Source: Cystobacterineae bacterium (GTDB lineage Bacteria; Myxococcota; Myxococcia; Myxococcales; Myxococcaceae). From it: 64,000 nucleotides of DNA. Positions 26,101 through 33,783 of this stretch are shown here, one piece after another; the stretch's first letter is position 1; each line of letters opens with the position of its first letter. The notes under the pieces are model-generated. The model was not told the DNA's origin. It saw nothing but the letters and a program-made list of their open reading frames with translations, and did not search any database. A program made the position numbers and the translations under genes. Location: NCBI GenBank assembly GCA_009782175.1, contig WRKR01000010.1, positions 1-64,000 of the forward strand, given 5' to 3'.

Positions 26101-26990
26101 TCGTCTTTCTCAACACCCAGGCCTTCAAAATGGCTCAGCCCAAGGAAAAATTGCGCGCTCGCTTCTCCTGCTTCTGCTGCTTTTGTGGAATTGTGCGCTG
26201 CTTTTTTAAACCACGCCTTCAATTCCGCTTTGTCTTCGTCGTCCAAACCATATGCATGTTGCTCCTCCGCCAGGTGAAGTTGCGCCCACGTATGCCTCTG
26301 CTCCGCCGCCGCCTTCAGCTGCTTTATGGCTTCTTTTTTGTCTTCCTTGACGTAATAGTTACTTCTATAGTGCCCCCAGCGATAGAGCACCCCAAGCTGG
26401 TATTGCGCCTTTGCGTCCCCTTGTTCTGCTGCTTCGCTGAATTGCTCCAGTGCCTTGCTGAACCACTTCGCGGCTTCTTCTCTGTCTTCTTCTACGCCAT
26501 CGCCATTCTGATACATCTCCCCGAGAATAAATTGCGCCTTTGCGTCCCCTTGTTCGGCTTCTTTTTTGAATTGCTTCAGTGCCTTGCTGAACCACTTCGC
26601 AGCTTCTTTTTCGTCTTTCTTTGCGCCATAGCCATCCTGATAGATCTTCCCGAGAATAAATTGCGCCTTCGCCTCCCCTTGTTCGGCTGCTTTTTTGAAC
26701 CACCTCTGCGCCTTTTTTGCGTTCTCCTCGCCGCCTTTGCGGCCCAATATCATCTGCCCCACATAATATTGCGCGCCCGCGTCCCCTCCTTCTGCCGCTT
26801 GCTGACAACGCTCCCGCGTCTGTATGTTGTGTGAATAAAGCAACTCCTCCTGGCAAACCTCCGCTGCCACAAAAGACGGTTGCTCCAAAATGGTTGCTGA
26901 AAATGGACTGCTGCTGCACCCCAGCAAAGACAAGGCCCCAAGCGCCACCACTGCAATGCTTTCTTTTCTGAGCAAACCCATTTTCATCAT
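23172..26990 (-). CDS. Very large Sel1-repeat lipoprotein
   Basis: About 1272 residues. A signal peptide ends in the lipobox LSLLGC, so the mature protein is lipid-anchored. The rest is Sel1-like repeats, roughly 25 units of about 36 residues following the pattern AQYxLGxxYxxGxGVAKDxxEAxKWFxKAAEQG, with several degenerate or stretched units. Such proteins act as scaffolds for protein contacts. The ATG at 26990 is chosen because GAGG lies 6 nt upstream; the frame extends to 27026. It is 39 bp from pheS but is probably its own unit. Partner and role are unknown. Confidence 0.85.
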   Translation of the reverse strand: MMKMGLLRKESIAVVALGALSLLGCSSSPFSATILEQPSFVAAEVCQEELLYSHNIQTRERCQQAAEGGDAGAQYYVGQMILGRKGGEENAKKAQRWFKKAAEQGEAKAQFILGKIYQDGYGAKKDEKEAAKWFSKALKQFKKEAEQGDAKAQFILGEMYQNGDGVEEDREEAAKWFSKALEQFSEAAEQGDAKAQYQLGVLYRWGHYRSNYYVKEDKKEAIKQLKAAAEQRHTWAQLHLAEEQHAYGLDDEDKAELKAWFKKAAHNSTKAAEAGEASAQFFLGLSHFEGLGVEKDEAQAEKWFSKAAEQGHAEAKELLLKVQEKAKATRKRISAAKQGNAHAQFTLGQNYLEGEGIAKDETEAVKWFQEAARQGYLRAQVALGQSYFKGLGVEKDKVESVKWLMKALKKAEPRAMWEMERFMEIAGVEWLEEAAKQGHAKVQFILGELYLEGKGVAKDETQAAQWFKEAAKQGHVSAQHALAKSYLSGKGVAKDEAQAVKWLQAAADRGDKDALELLRGLAKQGNAQVARWLREEEKQREAEALKQFKKAAEWGDEHAQCHLGVAYASGLGVPKDNAAAAKWMRKAARQDHKEAVRWLENEAKQGKANALKWLKEAASEKENKRAQYALGELYFYGKGTSKNHAEAAKWFKKVEEKRGLLNYPMEDSQYKLGLIYSEGQGVAKNPAEATRWMGEAAQRGNKQAEKWLEEAAQRGDAEAQYNLGMMRDYDREEADTWLQKAAAQGHIKAQHTLGKRRHFAKDDAQAQKWLQEAAEQGDEEAKWKLREAAAQGDAQALKWRRAEVKKGAEQGDSAEQRTLGEMYLKGEGVEKDEAQAMKWFAKAAAQGDVMAERELREAAKKGNAQALEGLREAAEKGDAGKGDRGLQHHLGLMYLVGEGVAKDEAEAAKWFKKAAESTYLHGDAQYQLGLMYLEGKGVAKDELQAAKWFAKAAEEKHSDAQYQLGLSYSEGRGVAKNHAEALRWMRKAGGGEHRKALKWLEESAEQGDVEEQYYLYDQQRSSLTPNDRKAAKWLAKAAEQGHVEAQYHLGQSYWGGWSRKQNHAKAAEWFRKAAEQGHVKAQYHLGLGYFKGEGVAKDEAQALKWLTQTAKQGEVYAQLFLGKIYFQGLGVSRDEAEAMKWLAKAAEQGNTEAMAQITQEADEGSAPAFQWMKTAAAGGNEQALKWLQQKATDKEPQNTEAMKWIREAAERGNVHAQYTLGEMYSRGEGVTQNPAKAAKWHAKAAEQGGEKADTSRRGMYTALFELVHKACK

Positions 26991-27257
26991 TTTTTCCTCG
27001 AAAAATTCAACTTGGCCTTTGTGCAAGCCGCACCCCCAAAGCTTTCAGGCAGTCTGTGCACTCTTGCTTCAAATATTCGTCGTTGCTTGTTTAACAGAGG
27101 GTGATTTTAATTCAACAAAACCCCTCCCGGGAGAAAGCAAGGCCCCTGGCTTCGTTGAGGAGGAAAATGGCCCCGACCTCACGCTCAGGGCTTTTTTTTG
27201 ACTTCGCCTCAAAGCCTTCTTTAATGCAGAAAAGCCAGCTCCACCTATGAGGCCTTT

Positions 27258-27461
27258 ATGATACTGAAACCTCTCACCCCTTCACCGCTGCCTCCTCCTG
27301 AAGCCCCACCTGAAAACTCAAGCTGTACACATGTACTCGTCAGCGCAGAGCAAGTTGACAAATTGCGTGAGTTGTCCCGCAAAACCCGCATTGCACAAAG
27401 TGAATATTTGCGCGAAGCTGTGGATGATCTGCTGGAAAAATACCAATGTACCCCGCTTTAG
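27258..27461 (+). CDS. Ribbon-helix-helix DNA-binding protein
   Basis: A 67-residue protein with a Pro-rich N-terminus (about 1-22), then a predicted ribbon-helix-helix fold: a beta strand (HVLVSAEQVDKLREL), a first helix, and the second helix in QSEYLREAVDDLLEKY. This pattern matches CopG/MetJ-type repressors and antitoxins. GAGG lies 5 nt before the ATG. No toxin gene is next to it, as rpsF follows. It could be a stand-alone regulator. Confidence 0.7.
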   Translation: MILKPLTPSPLPPPEAPPENSSCTHVLVSAEQVDKLRELSRKTRIAQSEYLREAVDDLLEKYQCTPL

Positions 27462-27508
27462 GTTTTTCTTGCCTCCTTCAGCCCCATCGCTTTTCTTCTA
27501 ACTCAAGG

Positions 27509-27538
27509 TTGACAAACCCCCGCCCCCGCATTTATGAG
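27509..27538 (+). promoter_or_regulatory. Candidate sigma-70 promoter for rpsF-rpsR-rplI-dnaB
   Basis: A consensus -35 box TTGACA at 27509-27514 is followed after 18 bp by TATGAG (27533-27538), a four-of-six match to the -10 box. It lies about 120 bp upstream of rpsF and would give a leader long enough to hold the hairpin described below. Confidence 0.5.
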
Positions 27539-27596
27539 CTTGTCTGCTTCAAAACGCGGCGTGACGGGCGCGTTGCTCCCCGTCCACAGCTTGCCA

Positions 27597-27637
27597 AAAG
27601 CCGGCTGTTCCCCGCTCCCCTCCATAAGGGGGGCTTT
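27597..27637 (+). promoter_or_regulatory. Possible S6:S18-binding leader structure
   Basis: In the rpsF leader, AAAGCC (27597-27602) pairs with GGCTTT (27632-27637). An inner stem CCCC (27617-27620) with GGGG (27628-27631) closes a 7-nt loop. The 14-nt one-sided internal loop between them contains CCG. An asymmetric loop with CCG is the hallmark of the S6:S18 autoregulatory motif found before rpsF in many bacteria. It ends 19 nt before the ATG, close enough to affect ribosome loading. Confidence 0.35.
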
Positions 27638-27656
27638 CCCCAAGGGGAGGAAACAC

Positions 27657-28127
27657 ATGACACAAACATCAGCAGTCACCAAACTGCGAGAGTATGAAAC
27701 CGTTTTCCTGCTGAAACCCGAATTGCCGGACGAGCTTGTTGACCAGACCAAAGAGCGCATTCGCACCATCGTCAACCGCGAAGGTGGCAAGCTGCTTCGC
27801 TTTACGACTTGGGGCAAAAAACGCACCATGTATCCAGTGAAAGCACAGCCTCGCGCCATCTATATACACGCGCTTTATTTGGGTGGCTCTGCATTGGTGG
27901 CCGAGCTGGAGCGCAACCTGCGCAACTTTGACAACGTCCTTCGCTACCTCTCCGTGAGGCTCGCGGACAATGTCGACCCCAACACCCGCCCCGTCTCCGA
28001 AGACATTAAACTCTCCGGAGATGTTGACGACAACCGTCCCTTGGGTGGCGCTGAGCGCGATGCCGAAAGAGCTGAAATGGGTGTTTTTGACGGGGATGGG
28101 GATGATGATATGGGCGATGACTTTTAA
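27657..28127 (+). CDS. rpsF: 30S ribosomal protein S6
   Basis: Small-subunit protein that binds 16S rRNA together with S18. The core begins REYETVFLLKPEL and includes GKKRTMYPVKAQPRAIYIH and a VLRYLSVRL strand. The C-terminal 50 residues are an acidic tail rich in Asp and Gly. GGGGAGG lies 7 nt upstream of the ATG at 27657. The frame is open further upstream but lacks a ribosome site. First gene of rpsF-rpsR-rplI-dnaB. Confidence 0.95.
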   Translation: MTQTSAVTKLREYETVFLLKPELPDELVDQTKERIRTIVNREGGKLLRFTTWGKKRTMYPVKAQPRAIYIHALYLGGSALVAELERNLRNFDNVLRYLSVRLADNVDPNTRPVSEDIKLSGDVDDNRPLGGAERDAERAEMGVFDGDGDDDMGDDF

Positions 28128-28142
28128 TTTCGGGAAAACAAC

Positions 28143-28439
28143 ATGAATAACTCAAACAGCGAAAAATATTCGCGAAACGCTGACCGTAGCGCAACAGAAG
28201 ATGACAAACGCGGCACCCGGGCTTTTAGTCGCAAAAAGGCTTGCCGCTATTGCTCAGACAAAAACCTTGAGGTGGATTTTAAGGACCAGGTCGCCCTCAA
28301 ATATTTCGTCACAGAGCGAGGAAAAATTATTCCGCGCCGCATTTCCGGCAACTGCGCCAAACATCAACGCCAAATTGCCAAAGCCATTAAACGTGCTCGC
28401 GCATTGGCGCTCATTCCCTATTTGGTCGTCCAAGGATAG
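28143..28439 (+). CDS. rpsR: 30S ribosomal protein S18, zinc-binding form
   Basis: Partner of S6 on the platform of the 30S subunit. An N-terminal polar extension of about 25 residues precedes the core. The core has KKACRYC, then [22 protein letters not shown], then [14 protein letters not shown]. The CxxC plus CxxH arrangement marks the zinc-binding S18 type. It lies 15 bp after rpsF. Confidence 0.95.
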   Translation: MNNSNSEKYSRNADRSATEDDKRGTRAFSRKKACRYCSDKNLEVDFKDQVALKYFVTERGKIIPRRISGNCAKHQRQIAKAIKRARALALIPYLVVQG

Positions 28440-28451
28440 TGGGGTTTTGCC

Positions 28452-28898
28452 ATGAAAATTATTTTAAGAGAAGACGTTCCCAAACTTGGAAAATCCGGCG
28501 AGCTGCTCAACGTCAAGGATGGTTTTGCCCGCAACTATTTGTTGCCCAAAAAATTAGCCGTCATCGCAAACGCTTCCAACATCCGCCAGCTGGAGCATGA
28601 CAAAGCCGTCATTGCTCTGCACCAATACAAAGTGAAAAACTCTGCCGAAGCATTGGCCGGACAACTCTCTAACCTCAACCTGCAAATTGCACGCAAGGTG
28701 GGTGAGCAAGGCAGACTTTATGGCTCTGTCACCTCTTTGGATATTTCAGATGCACTGGCAGCCAAAGGTTTTGAAATAGAGCGTCGTACCATCCACCTGC
28801 CTGAGCCCATCAAAATGGCAGGTACCTTTGATATTGAGTTGAGGTTACATAAAGACGTCCATACCCAAATTAAGCTTGAGATTGTTGACGAAGCTTAA
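28452..28898 (+). CDS. rplI: 50S ribosomal protein L9
   Basis: Large-subunit protein near the L1 stalk. The signature is MKIILREDVPKLGKSGELLNVKDGFARNYL-like at the N-terminus, seen here as LGKSGELLNVKDGFARNYL, followed by the long connecting helix and a C-terminal domain containing GRLYGSVTSLDI. At 148 residues it is full length. It lies 12 bp after rpsR and 6 bp before dnaB. Confidence 0.97.
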   Translation: MKIILREDVPKLGKSGELLNVKDGFARNYLLPKKLAVIANASNIRQLEHDKAVIALHQYKVKNSAEALAGQLSNLNLQIARKVGEQGRLYGSVTSLDISDALAAKGFEIERRTIHLPEPIKMAGTFDIELRLHKDVHTQIKLEIVDEA

Positions 28899-28904
28899 TG
28901 CCTT

Positions 28905-30254
28905 GTGCGTGCCGTGGAACTTCTTTCTGAGCGCAAACATGAAGACTTAAGTGCCGAGCGCGCCGTGCTCGGCGCTTTGCTTTTTGACGGCTCCTTGCTG
29001 AGCTCTGTCGCGGAAATTCTGCTGCCTGAAGACTTTGCCTTGCCCGCACATGCTGAAATTTTCTCGGCAATGCTGGCTTTGGACTTGAGCCACCGCCCCG
29101 TTGACTTGCTGACGCTTGCAGAGGAGCTCAAAACTCGAGGAAAACTCACCACTATAGGCGGGCCGGCTTATTTGACAAGCTTGGATCAGGGCGTCCCCTT
29201 CGCCCATAACGCAGCCCCCTATGCAAAAATTGTCAAAGAGAAGGCCACGCGCAGAAACCTCGCCCATGTCGCCAAAGAAATTTTTCAGCTCGCCTCCCAA
29301 AGCACCGGCGAGTTGGATGCCATCATCGACGAGGCCGAGCGCAAACTCTTCTATGTCTCTGACAAACGACGTACGGGGGACTTGGTGCCCATGGCTGAGC
29401 TTATGGACTCCGCCCTGGCACTGCTTGAGCGCATGCGAAAGTCAGACTCCGGCGTCACAGGCCTCTCAACAGGCTTCGTTGACTTGGACTATCTCCTCAC
29501 AGGTTTCCACCCCGGTGAGTTAATTGTCATCGCCGCTCGCCCAGGCGTGGGAAAAACCTCCCTGGCCATGAATATGGCCTTAAGCGTCTCAAAAAAAGAA
29601 AACCGCGCCGTAGGCATCTTCTCCCTGGAAATGCCCTCCTTGCAGCTGCTCTCCAGACTTTTGGCCACCACCGCCCGCGTGGACGTTAAAAAACTGCGCG
29701 GAGGCCGCTTAAGCGCCAACGACGAAGCCAAACTCCAAGAGGCTGCCGCGGAACTCTTCCAGGTTAAACTCTATATAGATGACACCGGCGCCCTCTCCTC
29801 CTTTGACTTGAGGGCTAAAGCACGAAGGCTTAAAGCCAAGGAACCTGAATTGGCCCTCATTGTTATAGACTACCTCCAACTCATGCACCAAAGAGGACGC
29901 GTAGAAAGCAGACAACTGGAAGTCGCCGAAATCAGCCGCTCCCTCAAACAACTGGCCAAAGAGTTGGACGTCCCCGTCGTCGCCCTCTCCCAACTGAGCC
30001 GCAAAGTAGAAGAACGCAAGGGCGGGCGCCCCATGTTGTCTGACTTGCGTGAGTCCGGCGCCATTGAGCAGGACGCCGACGTCGTCATGTTCATCCACCG
30101 AGAAGACGACAACGAAGACAACAAAAACAAAACCACCGTCCCCATGGAGCTCATTGTCGCCAAACAACGCAACGGCCCCATCGGCTCCGTGGAGCTCGTC
30201 TTCCTCTCAGAGTATACGCGCTTTGAATGCCGCGCGCGTGGAGAGTGGGACTGA
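28905..30254 (+). CDS. dnaB: Replicative DNA helicase DnaB
   Basis: Hexameric 5'-3' helicase at the replication fork. The N-terminal collar domain begins SAERAVLGALLFDGSLL. Walker A is IAARPGVGKTSLAMN, Walker B is in LIVIDYLQLMH, and the H4 segment reads LRESGAIEQDADVVMFIHR. At 449 residues it is typical, with no intein. Translation starts at GTG 28905, immediately after rplI; linkage of dnaB to rplI is common in bacteria. Confidence 0.97.
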   Translation: MRAVELLSERKHEDLSAERAVLGALLFDGSLLSSVAEILLPEDFALPAHAEIFSAMLALDLSHRPVDLLTLAEELKTRGKLTTIGGPAYLTSLDQGVPFAHNAAPYAKIVKEKATRRNLAHVAKEIFQLASQSTGELDAIIDEAERKLFYVSDKRRTGDLVPMAELMDSALALLERMRKSDSGVTGLSTGFVDLDYLLTGFHPGELIVIAARPGVGKTSLAMNMALSVSKKENRAVGIFSLEMPSLQLLSRLLATTARVDVKKLRGGRLSANDEAKLQEAAAELFQVKLYIDDTGALSSFDLRAKARRLKAKEPELALIVIDYLQLMHQRGRVESRQLEVAEISRSLKQLAKELDVPVVALSQLSRKVEERKGGRPMLSDLRESGAIEQDADVVMFIHREDDNEDNKNKTTVPMELIVAKQRNGPIGSVELVFLSEYTRFECRARGEWD

Positions 30255-30258
30255 ACAG

Positions 30259-31326
30259 CTAGGGCGTAGAGAGGAATTTGTGCAGGCAAGCATAAACATG
30301 GGCAATGGACTCCAGGGTGGCGCACTCGTTTTGCTGGTGGGCTTCGGTGGTTTCCCCGGGGCCAAAGTTAACAGCTTCAATGCCCAAGGTTGAGAGTCGG
30401 CCCACATCCGTCCAGGCTTGTTTGGGGCGGGTGGGGAGGGCCGTATCGCGCAGGAGTTTTTGGAAGAGGGGGTTTTGGGTGCACACCTTTCCTGGGGGTG
30501 AGGCATCCGTTATGTGGAGGTAGCCATAGGGGCCCAGCAGGGTTTTCATTTCCTCAAAGGCTTCTTCAATGGTTTTGCCTGGGGCAAAGCGGTAGTTGAG
30601 GTTTAACTCAAACTGCTCTGGAATAACATTGAGTGCTTTGCCGCCGCGAGCCCACGTGGCCGACAAAACTTCATAGAAGGCATAGCCCTCTACTTTCACC
30701 TCCTGAGGTTTTTGGGCCAGAAGCATGCTCAGCAGGGGGCCTGCCGCGTGTATAGCGTTTTCTCCTTGCCAAGGGCGTGCGGAGTGCGCGGCTTTGCCTT
30801 GCAGGGTGAGGGAGAGGTGCATGCTGCCCATGCAGCCAAGCATAATGCTCTGATCCGTAGGCTCCAAGGCAATGCCAAAAGCCATGTTGTGCAAGGAGGG
30901 CAAGTTTTGCATGAGAGGCCCCAAGCCGTTTTGCTCATAACTGCCTTCTTCGGCCTCATAAAAAACCCAAATGAGGTTAAAAGGCAGCGGCAACTGCTTC
31001 AACGCCATGGCCAACCCCATCATCACCGCCACGCCGGACTTCATGTCGGTGGAGCCTCTGCCCCATACTTTGCCCTCTTCAATGCGGAAAGGGGTACCCT
31101 GGGGGTGTGCGGGTACAGTATCCAGGTGGCCAAAGAGGCCAATGCTGGGGAGGTGGCTCTCCAGGCGGCCGAGGACGAGAGAGTGTCCAATGCGCACCAC
31201 CTCCTGGGGTGGAAAATGTTGGTAGGCCCAGGCTTCTATATGGTCCGCAATAAGCTTTTCTTCGCCGGTTGGGCTGGGTATTTCACACAACCTCAAACAC
31301 AGTTTTGCCAACGCTTCAACGTTCAT
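30259..31326 (-). CDS. dapE: M20-family peptidase, probably succinyl-diaminopimelate desuccinylase
   Basis: A zinc amidohydrolase. The metal-binding motif is LFGHLDTVP and the second is GRGSTDMKSGVAVM. Further motifs are the catalytic Glu pair in FYEAEEGS and the dimerisation domain beginning GKAAHSARP. It ends with the motif TDVGRLSTLGIEAVNFGPG followed by EAHQQNE. This GPG segment and the overall form fit the DapE group used for lysine and peptidoglycan precursor synthesis. ArgE or another M20 deacylase is possible. The ATG at 31326 follows a GGGGAGG closely. It converges on dnaB with 4 bp between the stops. Confidence 0.75.
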   Translation of the reverse strand: MNVEALAKLCLRLCEIPSPTGEEKLIADHIEAWAYQHFPPQEVVRIGHSLVLGRLESHLPSIGLFGHLDTVPAHPQGTPFRIEEGKVWGRGSTDMKSGVAVMMGLAMALKQLPLPFNLIWVFYEAEEGSYEQNGLGPLMQNLPSLHNMAFGIALEPTDQSIMLGCMGSMHLSLTLQGKAAHSARPWQGENAIHAAGPLLSMLLAQKPQEVKVEGYAFYEVLSATWARGGKALNVIPEQFELNLNYRFAPGKTIEEAFEEMKTLLGPYGYLHITDASPPGKVCTQNPLFQKLLRDTALPTRPKQAWTDVGRLSTLGIEAVNFGPGETTEAHQQNECATLESIAHVYACLHKFLSTP

Positions 31327-31378
31327 GTCCTCCCCTTCACGGGCTTCGTATTTTTGTCCTATAGCAGACAAGCGCTCT

Positions 31379-32167
31379 TTAAGCGTCTTTTTGGGTGGTT
31401 TTTGCGGAAGTTTCCAAGGCAGTGCCCGGGGGGTTTCCAGAGGCTGACGCGGAGCTTTGAGGGTTGTTGGCCTTGTGCTCTGCAGGGTTTAAAGCAACCG
31501 GCGGCAGGCTGGTTTTGGGGTCGGCGCAGGCTGTCTCTTTAAGCAGCAGGGGGGCGTGGGCCATTTGTGCAATGGCCTCTGCCAGGGGGTGCAGGCGCTC
31601 TTGTGCATGGTTATATGAGGCTTCCGGCGCCCACACCTCAGGGCCTTGCAGGCATTGTCCGTCCTTCAACTCTATGAGGAGCTCACACATGGCGCTGTTG
31701 CTTTTGCGCTCAGCGCCTGCGTTATGGAAGGTATGCAGCACCACAGCGTGCACTTGTTGCAAGCCATGGCACTGTGTTTTGGCCATATAACTTTTCCATA
31801 AACCCTGGGGGCGAGCACTCCCCCACAGGGTTTTTTGTTGAGCATCCACCTCAATGCGCGTGCCACCCCAAGCCTGCCTTATGGCGCGCACAACCCCCAA
31901 CAGGCCAAAAAAAGCCACTACCAAAAACAAGGCAATGAGTGGCCACAGCAACCAGCCTGTGTCCAAAACATTGGCATAGAGGTTTATAAAGAGTGCAAAG
32001 GCAATGGCCAAAGCCATCAGGGTGCTGAGGGCCTGACGGCCAATATCCCTGAAAAAAGCTTGAGGGCGTTTGCTGACGCGCAGGCGTGTGGTGCTATATT
32101 CGTCAAGCAGCCATTCACCCCAGAGAGTGTGTTGGGGGGTGAGTGTGGATTTTTCCTGGAGTTCCAT
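31379..32167 (-). CDS. Membrane protein with two adjacent transmembrane helices
   Basis: Not recognised. A polar N-terminus (about 1-45) is followed by two hydrophobic segments (about 47-70 and 72-96, with LFLVVAFFGLLGVVRAI in the second). A soluble region of about 110 residues comes next, and then a low-complexity Pro/Ser/Asn tail. The short loop between helices suggests a hairpin with both ends in the cytoplasm. It lies upstream of the dapE-like gene with a small gap and is probably co-transcribed with it. Confidence 0.65.
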   Translation of the reverse strand: MELQEKSTLTPQHTLWGEWLLDEYSTTRLRVSKRPQAFFRDIGRQALSTLMALAIAFALFINLYANVLDTGWLLWPLIALFLVVAFFGLLGVVRAIRQAWGGTRIEVDAQQKTLWGSARPQGLWKSYMAKTQCHGLQQVHAVVLHTFHNAGAERKSNSAMCELLIELKDGQCLQGPEVWAPEASYNHAQERLHPLAEAIAQMAHAPLLLKETACADPKTSLPPVALNPAEHKANNPQSSASASGNPPGTALETSAKTTQKDA

Positions 32168-32201
32168 GCCGGCAAGCTATAGGCAAGTGCTTTGCTTGTC
32201 T

Positions 32202-32356
32202 AGGGCACTCCACTTTGCCCAAAGCCCCTCACGGAGCGGAATAGGCGAGCAAAGCGAGCCTCAACGGAGCATAGAGAAAGAGGAGAGCAAAGCTTTCGCA
32301 TTTTTCCCGGAGCGTAGCGCAGGCGAGTGCTAACGAGCCTCAAGTGAAAGCGGCCT
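32202..32356 (+). repeat. Dispersed MITE-like repeat, copy C
   Basis: The copy contains GGAGCGTAGCGCAGGCGAG, which differs from copy A at one base, and the terminal box CCTCAAGTGAAAGCGGCCT (32338-32356). A degenerate inverted match to that box begins at 32202 (AGGGCACTCCACTTTG). The end-to-end distance of about 155 bp agrees with copy E. Its hairpins are weaker than those of A and E. It touches the stop codon of the DUF3467 gene. Confidence 0.55.
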
Positions 32357-32642
32357 AATGCAAAGGCCTGTGGGCCTCGCCCACCTCAATGGGGCCATAT
32401 TGGGCCTCATAGCGAGCGAGGCTGTCTTTGAGGGTGGCCAGCAAACGCTTCATATGCCTGGGGTTGGTAATAATGCGGCTGAGCACCTTGGCACGGTTTT
32501 GCTGAGGCTGAATATAGAGAAAATCCATCGTAAACTCAGTTTCCGTGAGGTTAATGAGGGCCATGTTGCAATAAAGGCCATTGGCCACTTGCTCATCCAA
32601 AACAATTTGGAGCTGTATTTCAGGAGGGGAAGCTTCGGACAT
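32355..32642 (-). CDS. DUF3467 domain protein
   Basis: A 95-residue protein matching the DUF3467 family in order: LDEQVANGLYCNMALI, EFTMDFLYIQP, AKVLSRIITNPRHMKRLL and a terminal helix. Members are small cytoplasmic proteins of unknown function, common in Myxococcota and relatives. The ATG at 32642 is used because GGAG lies 5 nt upstream. The stop codon overlaps the end of dispersed repeat copy C, so the repeat forms its 3' end. Confidence 0.75.
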   Translation of the reverse strand: MSEASPPEIQLQIVLDEQVANGLYCNMALINLTETEFTMDFLYIQPQQNRAKVLSRIITNPRHMKRLLATLKDSLARYEAQYGPIEVGEAHRPLH

Positions 32643-32770
32643 GCCCACTCCATAGCATGAGCACACCAAAGCAGAAGTTTTTTTGGCGTGCCCTTATTTT
32701 TGCCCTATGGCCCCCCAGCCAAAAACCTGGGGGGAAGGGCAAAATTTCTTAGGCTCATTCATGGGTCATT

Positions 32771-33640
32771 TCATTGTTCGCCTTCGCCTGTCGCGCCTGC
32801 ATCCACATCTTGCGGCATGTACATCAGTTGGTAGCTCTGGGTTTGCTCCTCCCCCTCAACCTGCAGGTGTATCTCTATATTTCTCCACGTATCGAGAAAG
32901 CCTCTGGGAAAGATGCAAGACCAACCATATTCCCCTGTGGGATAGGGCTCTATGCTCTCCTGTACTTCACACCGCATCTCATCAGTTTCCCCTGTGGTGG
33001 GGGAGGAAAGTATCGCCAATACCCCTAGGTCTACGAAATCCACAAGCTGGTTTGTAACAATCTCTATGTGTACTTCCGTGTATGGTTCCACCGCGCCCCC
33101 GGGGTCCACGGACTCTCCATGCTGCCAAAGAGTCCAACGCACTATTGTTGAAATCTGCACACATTCGCCTCTCCCATCTGACGTGGCTTGGCATCTTTCT
33201 CCGTCTTCGCATCCACTCCCTTCTCTCACTGCTCCCGTTTCAGGCTCTTGAGGTATACAGACAATGTCCGTGCATGTGCCTTTCCCCTCGGGTGCACCCT
33301 CTGTGGATAGGCATATTTTTCCGTCTTCGCATGCATCCTGTTCATCCAGGTCGCAAAACTCGGGGTCGGGCTCAGTGGTGTCTTCCACGCATGTGGCTTC
33401 CTCATTTTGGACTTTGCAGGTTTTTCCTTCTTCGCATGTCTTATCGTCGCAAGGGTCGCCTCCCTGAAGAAGCTCTTGTGGCTGTTTGAGCAAACAGCTC
33501 TCCTCACCCTCTGCCATGGTGCAAACAATGCCGCCTCCGGAGGCGCAGCCCCACAAAAAAACGGCAGCCCATAAAGCAAGGCCAAAGCTCAAGGCCCGGG
33601 GTTTTTCTCGGGTGTTTAAAAAGAAAACGTTGTTGTGCAT
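32771..33640 (-). CDS. Cys-rich acidic lipoprotein
   Basis: A signal peptide ends in the lipobox VFLWGC. The next 140 residues contain four Cys-rich units with spacings like CDDKTCEEGKTC and CEDGERC, resembling the small disulfide-bonded modules of myxobacterial surface proteins. The C-terminal half looks beta-rich and lacks Cys except for one pair. AGGAG lies 7 nt before the ATG at 33640, giving 289 residues. It is a probable outer-membrane surface protein of unknown role. The gap to hypE is 143 bp. Confidence 0.7.
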   Translation of the reverse strand: MHNNVFFLNTREKPRALSFGLALWAAVFLWGCASGGGIVCTMAEGEESCLLKQPQELLQGGDPCDDKTCEEGKTCKVQNEEATCVEDTTEPDPEFCDLDEQDACEDGKICLSTEGAPEGKGTCTDIVCIPQEPETGAVREGSGCEDGERCQATSDGRGECVQISTIVRWTLWQHGESVDPGGAVEPYTEVHIEIVTNQLVDFVDLGVLAILSSPTTGETDEMRCEVQESIEPYPTGEYGWSCIFPRGFLDTWRNIEIHLQVEGEEQTQSYQLMYMPQDVDAGATGEGEQ

Positions 33641-33783
33641 GTGAATACTCCTGTTGTTCCCCATTTTTTTGTCCCCCAACTTTTGGGATGTTCCGGCCCG
33701 GCCAAGTCCGCTGTTTTCTCCTGCTGAATGTTTCAAAACAACCCGCTCCCCTGTGGCGTTTTTTCACCACCACCCCTCTCCCG

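Noticed and set aside
23417-26834. Several long plus-strand frames opposite the Sel1 gene
   Set aside because: They arise because the repeat-rich gene avoids stops in other frames. Their translations are low-complexity, repeat with the Sel1 period, and have no ribosome sites or domains.
27167-27250. 27-codon frame with GAGGAGG before its ATG, upstream of the ribbon-helix-helix gene
   Set aside because: The ribosome site is good, but the frame runs through a T8 tract that looks like part of a terminator, and nothing else supports coding.
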